Shown here: piece after piece, positions 49,111 through 59,597 of the stretch | Position numbering within the stretch: the stretch's first letter is position 1 | Layout: each line of letters opens with the position of its first letter | Assembly: GCA_003559215.1 (NCBI GenBank) | Contig: PWMF01000217.1 | Span: 124,001 to 188,000, forward strand | Direction of reading: 5' to 3' | Origin: Natrialbaceae archaeon | Lineage (GTDB): Archaea; Halobacteriota; Halobacteria; Halobacteriales; Natrialbaceae | Length of the DNA: 64,000 nucleotides | Made by a program: the position numbers and the translations under genes | Notes under the pieces: generated by a model | What the model saw: only the letters and a program-made list of their open reading frames with translations | What the model was told of the DNA's origin: nothing | Database searches by the model: none

Positions 49111-50061
49111 ATGCGAGAGACCATCGTCGATCGCCTCCGGCAACCGGAGTACACTGGCGAGAACCGGTGTACGCCGTGTACGATACTCAACCTCGCCATC
49201 GCCGGCGCGATCGGGACGGCCGTCGCGCGCAGGTCGAGAATCGCGGGTGCCGCCGTCGTCGGAGCGTCGACCGCCGCGATCTACCTCCGAGGATATCTCG
49301 TCCCCGGGACCCCTGAACTGACCAAACGGTACCTTCCGGAACGGGTGCTTCGGCTGTTCGGCAAGGAGTCGGAGCCCGAGGTCCGCGGCGGACTCGTCGC
49401 GGGCGAGTCGGGAGTCGACGAGACGAGTCCGAAGGACGCCGGTCTCGAGGCCGACGCCGACGGGCCGAGCGCGGATTCGGCCGGCAATCCTCCGGTCGGC
49501 GACACCGGGGACGAGCCTGACCGACCGCAGCCCCCCGAACCCGAGCGCTACTTCCTCGAGGAGGGTGTCGTCGAACCCTGCGAGGAGATCGACGACCTCT
49601 GTCTGACAGAGCCGTTCGAGACCGACTGGACCGATGAGATCGATCGGATCGATACCGACGCGCTCGAGGGGACCGACGCCGCGGTAGCCCTCGGATTCGA
49701 CGCCGACGAGGGTGCGTTCGAGATCGCCGGCCATGGCGACGGCGCGCGAACGCTCCGGCGGGACGGCCGCTTGCTCGGGAAGTGGCCCTCGCAGGCGGCT
49801 CTCGTCGCAGACGTCACCGCCGCCCGCGTCCTCGAGTCTCGGGACGACGACTGGACCGCCTACGGGCCGCGGGCGAGAGGCGAACTGCTCAACAGCCTGC
49901 GGCTGTTCCTCGAGACCTGTCCAACAGGTGGGGGCGAGGTCGTCATGGGCGAGGAGACCGTCGAGTCCTGCTGTCGCTCCCACGACGTCATCGCGATCAC
50001 CTGCGCCGAAACCGACGAGCGACTGTTCGAGTACCCCGTGTCCGAGCTCGAACTCGAGTAA
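49111..50061 (+). CDS. Conserved haloarchaeal protein with N-terminal CxxC and membrane segment
   Basis: A 316-aa protein. Residues 14-40 contain YTGENRCTPCTILNLAI (Cys20, Cys23) followed by two hydrophobic stretches (about 25-40 and 45-62). Next comes a long acidic, low-complexity linker (about residues 85-150). The C-terminal domain from about 155 onwards has PFETDWTDEIDR, ETCPTGGGEVVMGEETVESCCRSHDVIAITC and further Cys residues. The Cys pattern in both parts suggests metal binding or redox chemistry. I recall similar proteins widely in haloarchaea but no function. Confidence 0.7.
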   Translation: MRETIVDRLRQPEYTGENRCTPCTILNLAIAGAIGTAVARRSRIAGAAVVGASTAAIYLRGYLVPGTPELTKRYLPERVLRLFGKESEPEVRGGLVAGESGVDETSPKDAGLEADADGPSADSAGNPPVGDTGDEPDRPQPPEPERYFLEEGVVEPCEEIDDLCLTEPFETDWTDEIDRIDTDALEGTDAAVALGFDADEGAFEIAGHGDGARTLRRDGRLLGKWPSQAALVADVTAARVLESRDDDWTAYGPRARGELLNSLRLFLETCPTGGGEVVMGEETVESCCRSHDVIAITCAETDERLFEYPVSELELE

Positions 50062-50181
50062 CGAGGTGTTGATTCGAGCGTGGATACCGTCGTGTCTGCC
50101 CCCGGCCGACGGAATCCGCCGCGCAATCCCACCGCGACCCAAAGGCACATTTATCGTCGAAAACTAATCGACCTATAACAG

Positions 50182-51411
<1,230 letters not shown>

Positions 51412-51453
51412 CACCGACCTTTTACTCTACGCGGGCTCGCGAAGCGAAACGTC

Positions 51454-51477
51454 TCGAGAGAGAGCGATCTCTCTCGA
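51454..51477. terminator. GNRA-capped hairpin downstream of panB
   Basis: TCGAGAGAGA-GCGA-TCTCTCTCGA: a perfect 10-bp stem with a GCGA loop (GNRA class) beginning 43 nt after the panB stop. A T-rich CTTTTACTC tract (51419-51427) precedes it and could be the actual termination signal. The hairpin would be very stable in RNA and may protect or end the panB mRNA. Confidence 0.5.
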
Positions 51478-51622
51478 ACAGCGAGGAAGGGCTTGTTCTT
51501 CCGTTGAGTTGGGCGCGCCTCGTCTCCGCTCGAGCCCTCCTCCCGGTTACCGGACGAGACGGTACGCACTTGGTTCGGCTCCGGATCGCAACGCCTTACG
51601 CCGCGGGACCCCTACCCCGGCC

Positions 51623-52102
51623 ATGAGCATGATCCGAGTCGTCTGGGGAACCGGCTCCGCGCCGACGAAGATGGCGTCGTACGACGCCGCCCTCGCGGAC
51701 GCCGGGGTCGAGAACTACAACCTCGTTGCGGTGTCGTCGGTCATTCCTGCCGACACCCGCGTCGAGGCCGTCGGTATTGCACCCGACCTCGGCCCCGTCG
51801 GGGAGCGCCTGACCGTCGTCGAGGCTCGAGCGACCACCGCCGGACCGGGACGAGCGAGTGCCGCACTCGCGTGGAACCAGTCCGTCGACGGGGGGCCGGG
51901 GCTGTTTTACGAGACCGCCGGCGAGATGGATTGCGACGACGTCGAACGGCGCGTTCGAGAAGGTCTCGAGGCCGGCCAGGAGCTGCGCGACTGGACCTTC
52001 GACGAACCGAGCGTCGTCGTCGAGAGCAGCCGAGCCGACGCCGGGACGTACACGACGGCGCTGGCGCTCGCGGTCTACGGCGAGAGCGAGCCGATCTGCT
52101 GA
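51623..52102 (+). CDS. pdaD: Pyruvoyl-dependent arginine decarboxylase
   Basis: A 159-aa proenzyme that self-cleaves at Ser38-Ser39 (LVAVSSVIP) to form the pyruvoyl cofactor and decarboxylates arginine to agmatine. The context GTGSAPTKMASYDAAL and the later GLFYETAGEMD segment match the PdaD family. In archaea agmatine is a precursor of polyamines and is also used by TiaS to make agmatidine in tRNA-Ile(CAU). The Met at 51623 starts the conserved region; a second Met two codons on is possible. It is followed 58 nt later by a small DUF gene. Confidence 0.93.
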   Translation: MSMIRVVWGTGSAPTKMASYDAALADAGVENYNLVAVSSVIPADTRVEAVGIAPDLGPVGERLTVVEARATTAGPGRASAALAWNQSVDGGPGLFYETAGEMDCDDVERRVREGLEAGQELRDWTFDEPSVVVESSRADAGTYTTALALAVYGESEPIC

Positions 52103-52160
52103 GCTGCCCGAAGGCGAACGCTTTTCACCTGTGACCCCTATACACAGGATACAACTTCTC

Positions 52161-52553
52161 ATGAACGGAAATACGCCGTATGCAGGGCTGCCGGGCGAGA
52201 CCGGTGCTGGTCAGCGCGCCGCGGCGGACGTTCCGGAGCTCTCGAGCACGCAGCGGCGGACGCTCAGCCGCGACGTATCGCGGATCGCCGCCCGAACCCG
52301 CGAGTTCCTGCCCAACGAGTACGTCGTCGACGCCGACGTCGCCGGCGGCCAGGCCGGCTTTCAGGTAACCGTCGCCGTCCAGCCGCCGATCGGCCACCCG
52401 GTCAGCGCCGGCTTCCGACCCGATCTCGAGGGGCCGACCGAGGAACTCATCTCGGCCGACGAACGCGACGAGGTCGCCCGTGGGCTGGCCGCGAGCGCGG
52501 CGTTGCAGGTCAAACAGGCGGTCAGTAACAACGTGACGCCGACGGCGAAGTAA
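52161..52553 (+). CDS. Conserved haloarchaeal protein (probably DUF5811)
   Basis: A 130-aa protein, MNGNTPYAGLPGETGAG, then a helical DVPELSSTQRRTLSRDVSRIAARTREFLPNEY segment and a small beta-rich second half ending ARGLAASAALQVKQAV. I associate the sequence with the haloarchaeal DUF5811 family from memory. It follows pdaD on the same strand and may be co-transcribed. Function unknown. Confidence 0.75.
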   Translation: MNGNTPYAGLPGETGAGQRAAADVPELSSTQRRTLSRDVSRIAARTREFLPNEYVVDADVAGGQAGFQVTVAVQPPIGHPVSAGFRPDLEGPTEELISADERDEVARGLAASAALQVKQAVSNNVTPTAK

Positions 52554-52571
52554 TCCCGCGAGGTCGCTCTT

Positions 52572-52988
52572 CTAGTACAGCAGCTGTTCGAACTGGTGGC
52601 GTCGCCGCTCGAGGTCGACCGCCGGTTCGACCGTAGGATCGTCGATCAATCGGTCGATCGCCAGCAGTGGGTCCGTCCCGGCTCGTTCGACGTCCTCGAG
52701 CAGCGACTCGATCGCAGCGCGGTTGGTCGCCAGCGAGGATGACAGGTCGATCGCGAGGAGCAGCGGGACCGCTCGCTCCGGACGAGTCGGGAGGGCGTCG
52801 CTGATCCGGGAGAAGTCGGGATCGTCGTCGGGTTCGATAGCCGGATCGACGTCGTTTCCGACCGGATCGACCGTGAGACAGCGCGTGCAGACGGTTATCG
52901 CCGTGGCGTTCGACGGCTCGTCGTCGCGATACTCGGCAGAAAGGGAGAGTGCGATCGTCGCGTCGGAGCCACACGCCGAACAGGCCAT
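52572..52988 (-). CDS. Small zinc-binding haloarchaeal protein (probably DUF6276)
   Basis: A 138-aa protein with two CxxC pairs (Cys3-Cys6 and Cys34-Cys37) making a likely zinc ribbon, followed by a helical C-terminal domain (about residues 60-138). It begins 6 nt after the stop of atpD and so is probably the last gene of the ATP synthase transcript. The DUF6276 name is from memory. A role in the synthase is not implied beyond the location. Confidence 0.75.
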   Translation of the reverse strand: MACSACGSDATIALSLSAEYRDDEPSNATAITVCTRCLTVDPVGNDVDPAIEPDDDPDFSRISDALPTRPERAVPLLLAIDLSSSLATNRAAIESLLEDVERAGTDPLLAIDRLIDDPTVEPAVDLERRRHQFEQLLY

Positions 52989-52994
52989 TGCAGC

Positions 52995-53750
52995 TCAGTC
53001 GCCGCCGGGGACGCTGCCGGCGGTCGACTGCCCCATCTCCTCGGACTCGGTACCGGCAGTGTCGCCGGTCGCGGCCTCCTCGGTCTCCTCGACGTCGTCT
53101 TTGGCCTGCTGCGCCTCTTTTTCTTCCTGCTCTTTCTTGTCCTTGATCTTTTTTAGGCGGAACGTCTCCTCGCGTTCTTTCTCCTCGAGTTTCTGCTCGA
53201 TGTACTCCTGGCCCTCGTAGAGGTCGGGCAGAATCGTGAACTCGAGGGCGTTAACGCGCCGTTTGGTGGTCTCGATCTCGCGGAGCATCTTCTTCATCGC
53301 CGTCTCGACCTCCGCGGCGAGGATAATGCTCTCGAGGAGGTCCTCGTAGGCCTCGGCGGCCTCGTCGATGCGCGCGGAGGTCCCCATGATCCCGTAACCG
53401 CGCTGATCCAGGCTCTTCGAGACCCGCGAGGACTCGATCTGTGGGACGACGACGCCCATGATGTTCTTCGACTCGGTGGTGATCTCGGGATGTTCCTGCA
53501 GGGCCGCGGCGGCGCCCCGAACCGCGACGTCGCCCTCCATCGCCCGGGCCATGTTGATCTTCTTCTGGGCGTCCTCGTAGTCGTCGGCGAGGTCGCCGCG
53601 GACGTCCTGGGCCTTGTCCAGGATGTCCATGAACTCCATGATCAACCCGTCCCGTTTCTTCTCCAGGGTCCCGTGCCCGCGCTCGGAGAGTTCGATCCGG
53701 TCTTCGATCTCCATCAGGTTCTTGCGGGTCGGTTTGACGTCCTTGGCCAT
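52995..53750 (-). CDS. atpD: A-type ATP synthase subunit D
   Basis: A 251-aa subunit D of the archaeal A1Ao ATP synthase, forming the central rotating stalk with subunit [20 protein letters not shown] and the long antiparallel coiled coil (about residues 10-70 and 135-200) are the family pattern. The C-terminal 50 residues are a charged, Lys/Glu-rich extension ending SVPGGD, common in haloarchaeal D subunits. It is 184 nt downstream of atpB, with a palindrome in that gap, so it could have an own promoter. Confidence 0.95.
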   Translation of the reverse strand: MAKDVKPTRKNLMEIEDRIELSERGHGTLEKKRDGLIMEFMDILDKAQDVRGDLADDYEDAQKKINMARAMEGDVAVRGAAAALQEHPEITTESKNIMGVVVPQIESSRVSKSLDQRGYGIMGTSARIDEAAEAYEDLLESIILAAEVETAMKKMLREIETTKRRVNALEFTILPDLYEGQEYIEQKLEEKEREETFRLKKIKDKKEQEEKEAQQAKDDVEETEEAATGDTAGTESEEMGQSTAGSVPGGD

Positions 53751-53780
53751 CTTGTGGAGGATTTGCGCTCCCAGTCGGAT

Positions 53781-53794
53781 AACTGTTTACAGTT
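53781..53794. promoter_or_regulatory. Palindrome upstream of atpD
   Basis: AACTGTTTACAGTT: 6-bp perfect arms around TT, about 30-45 nt upstream of the atpD ATG, in the region where a TATA element would lie. It may mark an internal promoter or regulatory site separating atpD from the preceding atp genes. Confidence 0.4.
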
Positions 53795-53934
53795 TTGCCG
53801 GCTCGAGGACGGGATCTGCCGAGAGCGTTCGACAACGAGCGAGCCCGACTGCGACCGAGACAGTTGCGATGCTGTCGGTGGCGAACGGTCTCAGGCGTCG
53901 AAAAAACGGCAGAACGGTTCGGACCGTGTGCCGA

Positions 53935-55356
53935 TCAGTCGGCCTGGGCGGCTTCGGTCTCTTCCGTTTCCTCTTCGCGGTAGTACTTCTCGATGAGGTC
54001 CTCGTCGATCCGGTTGAGGGCCTCCTTGGGCAGCATCGACAGCAGGTCCCAGCCGAGATCGAGGGTCTCCTCGATCGAGCGGTTGGTGTCGTACCCCTGC
54101 TGGACGAACTCCGACTCGAAGCGGTCGGCGAAGTCGAGGAACTTGTTGTCGCGCTCGCTGAGTGCCTCGCGACCGACGATGTTCACGAGGTCGCGCAGGT
54201 CCTCACCCTCCGCGTAGGCGGCGTACATCTGGTCGGAGACGTCGCCGTGGTCCTCGCGGGTCAGACCCTCGCCGATCCCGTCGTCCATCAGCCGCGAGAG
54301 GCTCGGCAGGACGTTCACCGGCGGCTCGACACCCTGGCTGTTCAGGTCCCGATCCATCACGATCTGTCCCTCCGTGATGTAGCCGGTCAGGTCCGGGATC
54401 GGGTGGGTGTCGTCGTCCCCGGGCATCGTCAGGATCGGAATCTGCGTGACCGACCCCTCCTTACCCTCGATACGGCCCGCACGCTCGTAGAGCTGGGCCA
54501 GGTCGGTGTACATGTAGCCGGGGTAGCCCCGACGGCCCGGAACCTCCTCGCGGGCCGCACCGATCTCGCGCAGCGCCTCGCAGTAGTTCGTGATGTCAGT
54601 CAGGATGACCAGCACGTGGTACCCCTTCTCGAAGGCGAGGTACTCGGCCGTGGTGAGCACGAGCCGCGGCGTGACCTGGCGCTCGACGGCCGGGTCGTCC
54701 GCGAGGTTCATGAAGACGACCGAGCGCTCGAGTGCGCCCGTGCGCTCGAAGTCCTGCATGAACTCGTTTGCCTCCTCCTGGGTGATCCCCATCGCGCCGA
54801 AGATGACTGCGAACTCCGAGCCTTCGTCGTCGTCGCCCTCCTCCTCTTCGGGAACCGACGCCTGACGGGCGATCTGCAGGGCGAGCTCGTTGTGGGGCAG
54901 CCCCGAACCGGAGAAGATCGGCAGCTTCTGGCCCCGAACCAGCGTGTTCATGCCGTCGATGGCGGAGACGCCGGTCTGGATGAACTCCTCGGGGTACTCC
55001 CGGGAGTAGGGGTTGATCGCTTCGCCGACGATGTCGACGCGGTCCTCGGGGACGATCTCCGGACCGCCGTCGATCGGGTTCCCGGAGCCGTCGAGCACCC
55101 GCCCGAGCAGATCCTCGGTGACGGGCATCTTCATCGTCTCGCCCAGGAACCGGACCGAGGCGTTGCGGTCGATACCGCCTGTTCCCTCGAAGACCTGGAT
55201 CGAGACGAGCCCGTCGCTCGACTCCAGGACCTGTCCGCGCAGGGTTTCGCCCTGCGGCGTCTCGATCTCGACCATCTCGTCGTAGCCGACGGGTTCGTCG
55301 ACCTCGGCGAACACCAGCGGGCCGCTGATTTCCGTGATTGTCTGGTACTCTTTCAT
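53935..55356 (-). CDS. atpB: A-type ATP synthase subunit B
   Basis: A 473-aa regulatory nucleotide-binding subunit of the A1 head, which lacks a classical Walker [25 protein letters not shown] opens the beta-barrel domain, and [46 protein letters not shown] and [28 protein letters not shown] are strongly conserved in subunit B. The start at 55356 follows the stop of atpA by one base. Complete. Confidence 0.97.
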   Translation of the reverse strand: MKEYQTITEISGPLVFAEVDEPVGYDEMVEIETPQGETLRGQVLESSDGLVSIQVFEGTGGIDRNASVRFLGETMKMPVTEDLLGRVLDGSGNPIDGGPEIVPEDRVDIVGEAINPYSREYPEEFIQTGVSAIDGMNTLVRGQKLPIFSGSGLPHNELALQIARQASVPEEEEGDDDEGSEFAVIFGAMGITQEEANEFMQDFERTGALERSVVFMNLADDPAVERQVTPRLVLTTAEYLAFEKGYHVLVILTDITNYCEALREIGAAREEVPGRRGYPGYMYTDLAQLYERAGRIEGKEGSVTQIPILTMPGDDDTHPIPDLTGYITEGQIVMDRDLNSQGVEPPVNVLPSLSRLMDDGIGEGLTREDHGDVSDQMYAAYAEGEDLRDLVNIVGREALSERDNKFLDFADRFESEFVQQGYDTNRSIEETLDLGWDLLSMLPKEALNRIDEDLIEKYYREEETEETEAAQAD

Positions 55357-55357
55357 G

Positions 55358-57121
55358 TTAGTACAGTGCTCTGATCTGCTCCTTGAGATCCGATTCGAGC
55401 TCGTCGATGAACTCGTTCCAGTCGTCGGCGACACCCATCCGGTTGAGCCGGGGTGCGGCGTCGACGTCCTGGATCTCCTCGACGGGGACGCCGGCCTCGA
55501 GGGCCTCGAACGCCTCGTCGTTGAACGTCTTGATCGCACCGAGCATCCGGTAGGTCTTCTCCGGATCGCAGTAGGTGTCGACGTCGTGGAACGCGTTCTG
55601 CTGGAGCCAGGCCTCGCGCAGGTAGCGAGCGACCTCGAGGGTCAGCTGCTGGTCCTCCGGCAGGGCGTCCTTGCCGACGAGCTGGACGATCTCCTGGAGC
55701 TCGCCCTCCTCGTCGAGGACGTCGACGCCCCACTGGCGCCGCTCGGGCCAGTCCTCGGCGACGTTCTCCCGGAACCACGGGTCGAGCTGCTGGCGGTACA
55801 GCGAGTACGACTCGTTCCAGTTGATCGACGGGAAGTGGCGTCGCTCGGCGAGGTCGGCGTCGAGCGCCCAGAACGTCTTGACGATACGCAGCGTGTTCTG
55901 GGTGACCGGCTCCGAGAAGTCCCCGCCAGGCGGGGAGACGGCGCCGATGACCGAGATCGATGCCTCGTCGCCGTTGATCAGCTGGAACTTGCCGGCACGC
56001 TCGTAGAACTCCGAGAGCCGCGCGGCGAGATAGGCAGGGTAGCCCTCCTCGCCGGGCATCTCCTCGAGCCGGCTCGAGATCTCGCGCATGGCCTCGGCCC
56101 ACCGGGAGGTGGAGTCGGCCATCAGCGCGACGTCGTACCCCATGTCTCGGAAGTACTCCGCGATGGTGATCCCCGTGTAGATACAGGACTCGCGGGCCGC
56201 CACCGGCATGTTGGAGGTGTTCGCGATGAGACACGTCCGGGACATCAGCGGCTTGCCCGTCTTCGGGTCCTCGAGTTCGGGGAAGTCCTCGATAACTTCC
56301 GTCATCTCGTTGCCACGCTCGCCACAGCCGACGTAGACGACGATGTCGGCGTCGGCCCACTTCGCGAGCTGGTGTTGGGTAACGGTCTTCCCGGAGCCGA
56401 AGGGGCCGGGAATCGCCGCGGTCCCGCCTTTCGCGATCGGGAACAGGCCGTCGAGGATCCGCTGGCCGGAGACCAGCGGCTCCGTCGGCGTCTCCTTCTC
56501 GTCGGACGGACGGGCCCGGCGGACGGGCCACTCCTGGTGCATCGTGATCTCCTCGCCGGAGTCGAGTTCGGCGATCACTTCCTTAACTGTGAACTCGCCG
56601 GCTTCGATCGAGGTGATCTCGCCACCCTCGTAGTTCGGCGGCACCATCACCTTGTGGGTGATACTCGCCGTTTCGGGAACCTTCCCGATGACGTCGCCGG
56701 GTTCGACGATCTCACCCTCGGCGACGGAGGGGGTAAACTCCCACTCGCGCTCGAAGTCGATGCCGGGCGCGTCGACCCCGCGGTCGAGGAACGCCGAGCC
56801 CATCTTCTCCTCGAGCTCGTCGAGAGGGCGCTGGACGCCGTCATAGATGGCGTTCAGCATCCCTGGTCCGAGGTCGACGCTGAGCGGTTCGCCCGTGTTC
56901 TGGACGGGTTCGCCCGGAGCGACCCCCGAAGTTTCCTCGTAGACCTGAATCGTGGTCAGGTTCCCTTCGATCTCGATGACCTCGCCCATCAGTCCTTCGT
57001 CGCCGACGTAGACGACGTCGTTCATCCGGGCGTCGAGGTCCGCGGCGGTCACGACCGGACCGCTCACGCTTTCGATAACTCCGCCTTCGTCGACGGATTC
57101 GATGTCTTCTGCCTGGCTCAT
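55358..57121 (-). CDS. atpA: A-type ATP synthase subunit A (catalytic)
   Basis: The 587-aa catalytic subunit of the A1 head. Walker A is [11 protein letters not shown], followed by [16 protein letters not shown], the [34 protein letters not shown] block and [18 protein letters not shown]. The subunit A-specific non-homologous region lies between the beta-barrel and the nucleotide domain (about residues 115-195). There is no intein in the usual insertion site near the P-loop, unlike in some archaeal A subunits. It lies between atpF (3 nt) and atpB (1 nt). Confidence 0.98.
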   Translation of the reverse strand: MSQAEDIESVDEGGVIESVSGPVVTAADLDARMNDVVYVGDEGLMGEVIEIEGNLTTIQVYEETSGVAPGEPVQNTGEPLSVDLGPGMLNAIYDGVQRPLDELEEKMGSAFLDRGVDAPGIDFEREWEFTPSVAEGEIVEPGDVIGKVPETASITHKVMVPPNYEGGEITSIEAGEFTVKEVIAELDSGEEITMHQEWPVRRARPSDEKETPTEPLVSGQRILDGLFPIAKGGTAAIPGPFGSGKTVTQHQLAKWADADIVVYVGCGERGNEMTEVIEDFPELEDPKTGKPLMSRTCLIANTSNMPVAARESCIYTGITIAEYFRDMGYDVALMADSTSRWAEAMREISSRLEEMPGEEGYPAYLAARLSEFYERAGKFQLINGDEASISVIGAVSPPGGDFSEPVTQNTLRIVKTFWALDADLAERRHFPSINWNESYSLYRQQLDPWFRENVAEDWPERRQWGVDVLDEEGELQEIVQLVGKDALPEDQQLTLEVARYLREAWLQQNAFHDVDTYCDPEKTYRMLGAIKTFNDEAFEALEAGVPVEEIQDVDAAPRLNRMGVADDWNEFIDELESDLKEQIRALY

Positions 57122-57124
57122 AGT

Positions 57125-57457
57125 TTACTCTTGTTCGTCCTCTTCCATCAGGTCGATACCGATCGCGCGCTTGATCTGGTCGCGCAGTCCGCCGCCGCCG
57201 GTTCCGCTCCCGATGGTGACGACGACCGGTTCGACGCTCGTTTCGACGTCCTGGCGAACGCCCCGCGAGAGGTATTCGAGGTCGTCGTCGTGCATGACGA
57301 CGATCCCGACTCCCTCGTCCTCGAGGGCTGCCGTCGCGGCGTCGTCGAGCGATTCTTCCTTCTCGTCGTCGGGGACGTTCTCGAAGCGGCGAACGCCCGC
57401 GAGTCGGAACCCGGTCGTAAACTCCGGACTGCCGACGACTGCGATCTCCTGGCTCAT
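57125..57457 (-). CDS. atpF: A-type ATP synthase subunit F
   Basis: A 110-aa central-stalk subunit with the Rossmann-like small domain: AVVGSPEFTTGFRLAGVRRFENV at the start and EDEGVGIVVMHDDDLEYL in the middle, then a C-terminal helix. Its start overlaps the stop of atpC by 4 nt, typical of coupled translation. Complete. Confidence 0.94.
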   Translation of the reverse strand: MSQEIAVVGSPEFTTGFRLAGVRRFENVPDDEKEESLDDAATAALEDEGVGIVVMHDDDLEYLSRGVRQDVETSVEPVVVTIGSGTGGGGLRDQIKRAIGIDLMEEDEQE

Positions 57458-58521
57458 AGGATCACCAGCTCGTCTTCGATCTCGCTTTCGGTGAGCCCGA
57501 CCTCGCGGCCGCGTGCGATCGCGCGGATGTTCTCGACCTCGCGTTCCTTTGCGAGGATGTACGAGAACACGGCCGAGACGGAGGTTGGGTAGATACTCGA
57601 GAGCCGATCCGAGTACTCGAGCAGTGCAGCATCTACTGCGTGCTCGAACTGGATAAGGCTGTCAGCCTCGCGGAGCCGATCGAGGGCGACCGAGAGTCGG
57701 TCGCCGTAGCGTTTGTTCTCGGCGATGTGGTCGACCAGCTCGTCGTAGTCGGCGACGAGCCGGCTCAGCTCGCCCTGATCGAACAGCACGCCGCCCTCGA
57801 TGTAGAACTCGGCGGGATCGAGATCGGCGCCGCTTCGCGACAGTCGGAGGGCGTTCCGGGCGTTCCGGAAGTCGATCTCGGCCTGGAGGAACTCGACGTA
57901 CATCGCCTCCGGCCCCTCCTGGGGTTCGTAGCTGTTCGGTCGACGGAAGCCGTCGAGCAGGTGCTCGAAGAACTCCCGGTCGAGTGCGTTCTCGAGGGGA
58001 ACGAGCGCCCCGGTCTCCTCGTACTCTTCGTAGGCCACGCTGAGGGGCTCGTAGTAGATCGTCCCGTACAGGACGTCGATCGCGTCCTCGATCGAGTCGA
58101 CCTCGATCAGTCGATCGAGCGTCCGGTCGTCTATGTCCCCGGCGCGGATGAGGTCGGTCTGGATCGCCTCGGGATCAGCGTCGGTGTAGACCCCTCGGAT
58201 GATCGTCTTGAGGTTCCAGACATCGAACTTCCGGAGGTACTGTGCGATGAGGTCGTACAGTCGGCCCTCCGACCAGTCCAGCAGGTCCTGGAAGTGTTTT
58301 GCGAGATTGCGGTTCAGAGCGTACTCGATCAGGTCGACGCCCGAAAAACGCGCTCCCAGGGCGTTGATCTCGCGTTCGTACTCCGATTCCTCCATGAACC
58401 GGGCGATCCCGCTCGGCCCCATCCGGATCAGCTTGCGGTAGTCTTCGTCCGCGAACAGCGAGGCTCGGCGCGACCGAACGCGAGCGTTCACGTATTCCGG
58501 ATTCGAGGCACCTACGCTCAT
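57454..58521 (-). CDS. atpC: A-type ATP synthase subunit C
   Basis: A 355-aa subunit C (d-like), the funnel-shaped adaptor between the central stalk and the membrane ring. Helical, with NPEYVNARVRSRRASLFADEDYRKLIRMG, the DVWNLKTIIRGVYT motif and the C-terminal SAVFSYILAKEREVENIRAIARGRE motif of the family. It overlaps atpE by 4 nt upstream and atpF by 4 nt downstream. Confidence 0.96.
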   Translation of the reverse strand: MSVGASNPEYVNARVRSRRASLFADEDYRKLIRMGPSGIARFMEESEYEREINALGARFSGVDLIEYALNRNLAKHFQDLLDWSEGRLYDLIAQYLRKFDVWNLKTIIRGVYTDADPEAIQTDLIRAGDIDDRTLDRLIEVDSIEDAIDVLYGTIYYEPLSVAYEEYEETGALVPLENALDREFFEHLLDGFRRPNSYEPQEGPEAMYVEFLQAEIDFRNARNALRLSRSGADLDPAEFYIEGGVLFDQGELSRLVADYDELVDHIAENKRYGDRLSVALDRLREADSLIQFEHAVDAALLEYSDRLSSIYPTSVSAVFSYILAKEREVENIRAIARGREVGLTESEIEDELVIL

Positions 58522-59099
58522 TGCTCGAAGAGGCGGTTGCTGATCTCCCGGAGGTTGTCCTCCCAGACGTCCTCGAGTACCGAGTCGAACGTGTTGTTGA
58601 CTCGGACCCGGGACTGGTTGCTCTCGACGACGACGCCGCCGAGGCAGTCGCGCTCGCCGGCGTAGGCGTAGCCGTCGTAGTCGTCGAGGATCGACTCGAG
58701 CAGCTCCCGGTCGTCGGCGCGGCCGTAGACGTTGACGTCGTCGCTGGCCTCGAACTCCTCGCTTGCGGCCTCGAGCAACTCGCGGGTCAGCGCTTCCCGC
58801 GGACCGTCCTCGAGGGTGGCGAGCTCTTCCTCGACGTTCTCGCGAACGTCGCCGAGCACGTCCCGTCGGGCCTCCAGGCGCTTCTGTTTCGCCTCCAGCT
58901 TCGCACTGGAGAGTCGCTGTTCACGTAGTTGCTCGGTCTCGCGCTCGGCATCTCGTCGCGCGTTCTCGCGGATCTCGTCGGCATCCTCCTCGGCGGCCGC
59001 CTCGATCTCGTCGGCGCGAGTCTCGCCCTCGTCGCGGATACGCTCCGCACGCGCGCGGGCTTCTTCCCGAATGTCTTCTACGACTGTTTCCAAACTCAT
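58518..59099 (-). CDS. atpE: A-type ATP synthase subunit E
   Basis: A 193-aa peripheral-stalk subunit. The first 100 residues are a long charged helix (EARARAERIRDEGETRADEIEAAAEEDADEIRENA) that pairs with subunit H, and the rest is a small alpha/beta domain that attaches to subunit B near the top of A1 (YGRADDRELLESILDDYDGYAYAGERDCLGGVVVES). It is 24 nt downstream of atpK and overlaps atpC by 4 nt. Confidence 0.95.
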   Translation of the reverse strand: MSLETVVEDIREEARARAERIRDEGETRADEIEAAAEEDADEIRENARRDAERETEQLREQRLSSAKLEAKQKRLEARRDVLGDVRENVEEELATLEDGPREALTRELLEAASEEFEASDDVNVYGRADDRELLESILDDYDGYAYAGERDCLGGVVVESNQSRVRVNNTFDSVLEDVWEDNLREISNRLFEQ

Positions 59100-59123
59100 T
59101 GTAAAGGGGGGAAGGGGTGGTCG

Positions 59124-59378
59124 TTAGACCAGGAAAATGGCGACGATCGCGAAAATGACGAGCGTTTCCGGCAGGACCGTCATGACGATACCGGGAACGA
59201 ACATGTCGTCGTCTTCGGCGATCGCGCCGACGGCGGCAGCGCCGATCCCCCGCTCAGCGTATCCGGCAGCGAGCGCGGAGAGACCGACGGCGAGTGCGGC
59301 CGCGGACTCCGGGGCGAGGACTTCAGAACTTTCGGCTTGCTGTGCAAGGGCGGTGGCGAGTTCAACTCCTTCAATCAT
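59124..59378 (-). CDS. atpK: A-type ATP synthase proteolipid subunit K (c-ring)
   Basis: An 84-aa two-helix proteolipid: helix 1 (about residues 26-46, SAAALAVGLSALAAGYAERGIG), a charged loop AIAEDDDM, and helix 2 (about 55-80, VPGIVMTVLPETLVIFAIVAIFLV) holding the ion-binding Glu in VLPETLVIF. The residues before helix 1 are a short amphipathic extension seen in haloarchaea. As it must be made in many copies per complex, the 219-nt gap before it, with a possible promoter, is notable. Confidence 0.95.
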   Translation of the reverse strand: MIEGVELATALAQQAESSEVLAPESAAALAVGLSALAAGYAERGIGAAAVGAIAEDDDMFVPGIVMTVLPETLVIFAIVAIFLV

Positions 59379-59438
59379 GGTTTAAGACTCACTGTGAGCT
59401 CGATTGCTCCTGACAGCCGTATCTGTCTCTGCACACCC

Positions 59439-59446
59439 CATAAAAC
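59439..59446 (-). promoter_or_regulatory. Possible internal promoter of atpK
   Basis: GTTTTATG on the minus strand lies about 64 nt upstream of the atpK ATG, within the 219-nt non-coding interval between atpI and atpK. With a TATA-to-start distance of about 26 nt, a transcript from it would have a leader of about 37 nt. The interval otherwise contains no reading frame of note. Confidence 0.35.
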
Positions 59447-59597
59447 TCTCGAAACAGTTCGACCCAGCTATCCCGTCTCACCGCCCGAGAGATGGTGTGT
59501 TAACCCAGCACAACTAGCTCTCAGCCACGTTTCGATTTCTCACCTAGAAAAGCTGAAACCGCAGAAACTGAAGCCACGAAACGAGTCCAGGTGGCGA

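Noticed and set aside
55358-57121. Intein in atpA
   Set aside because: The subunit has its normal length and an uninterrupted P-loop region.
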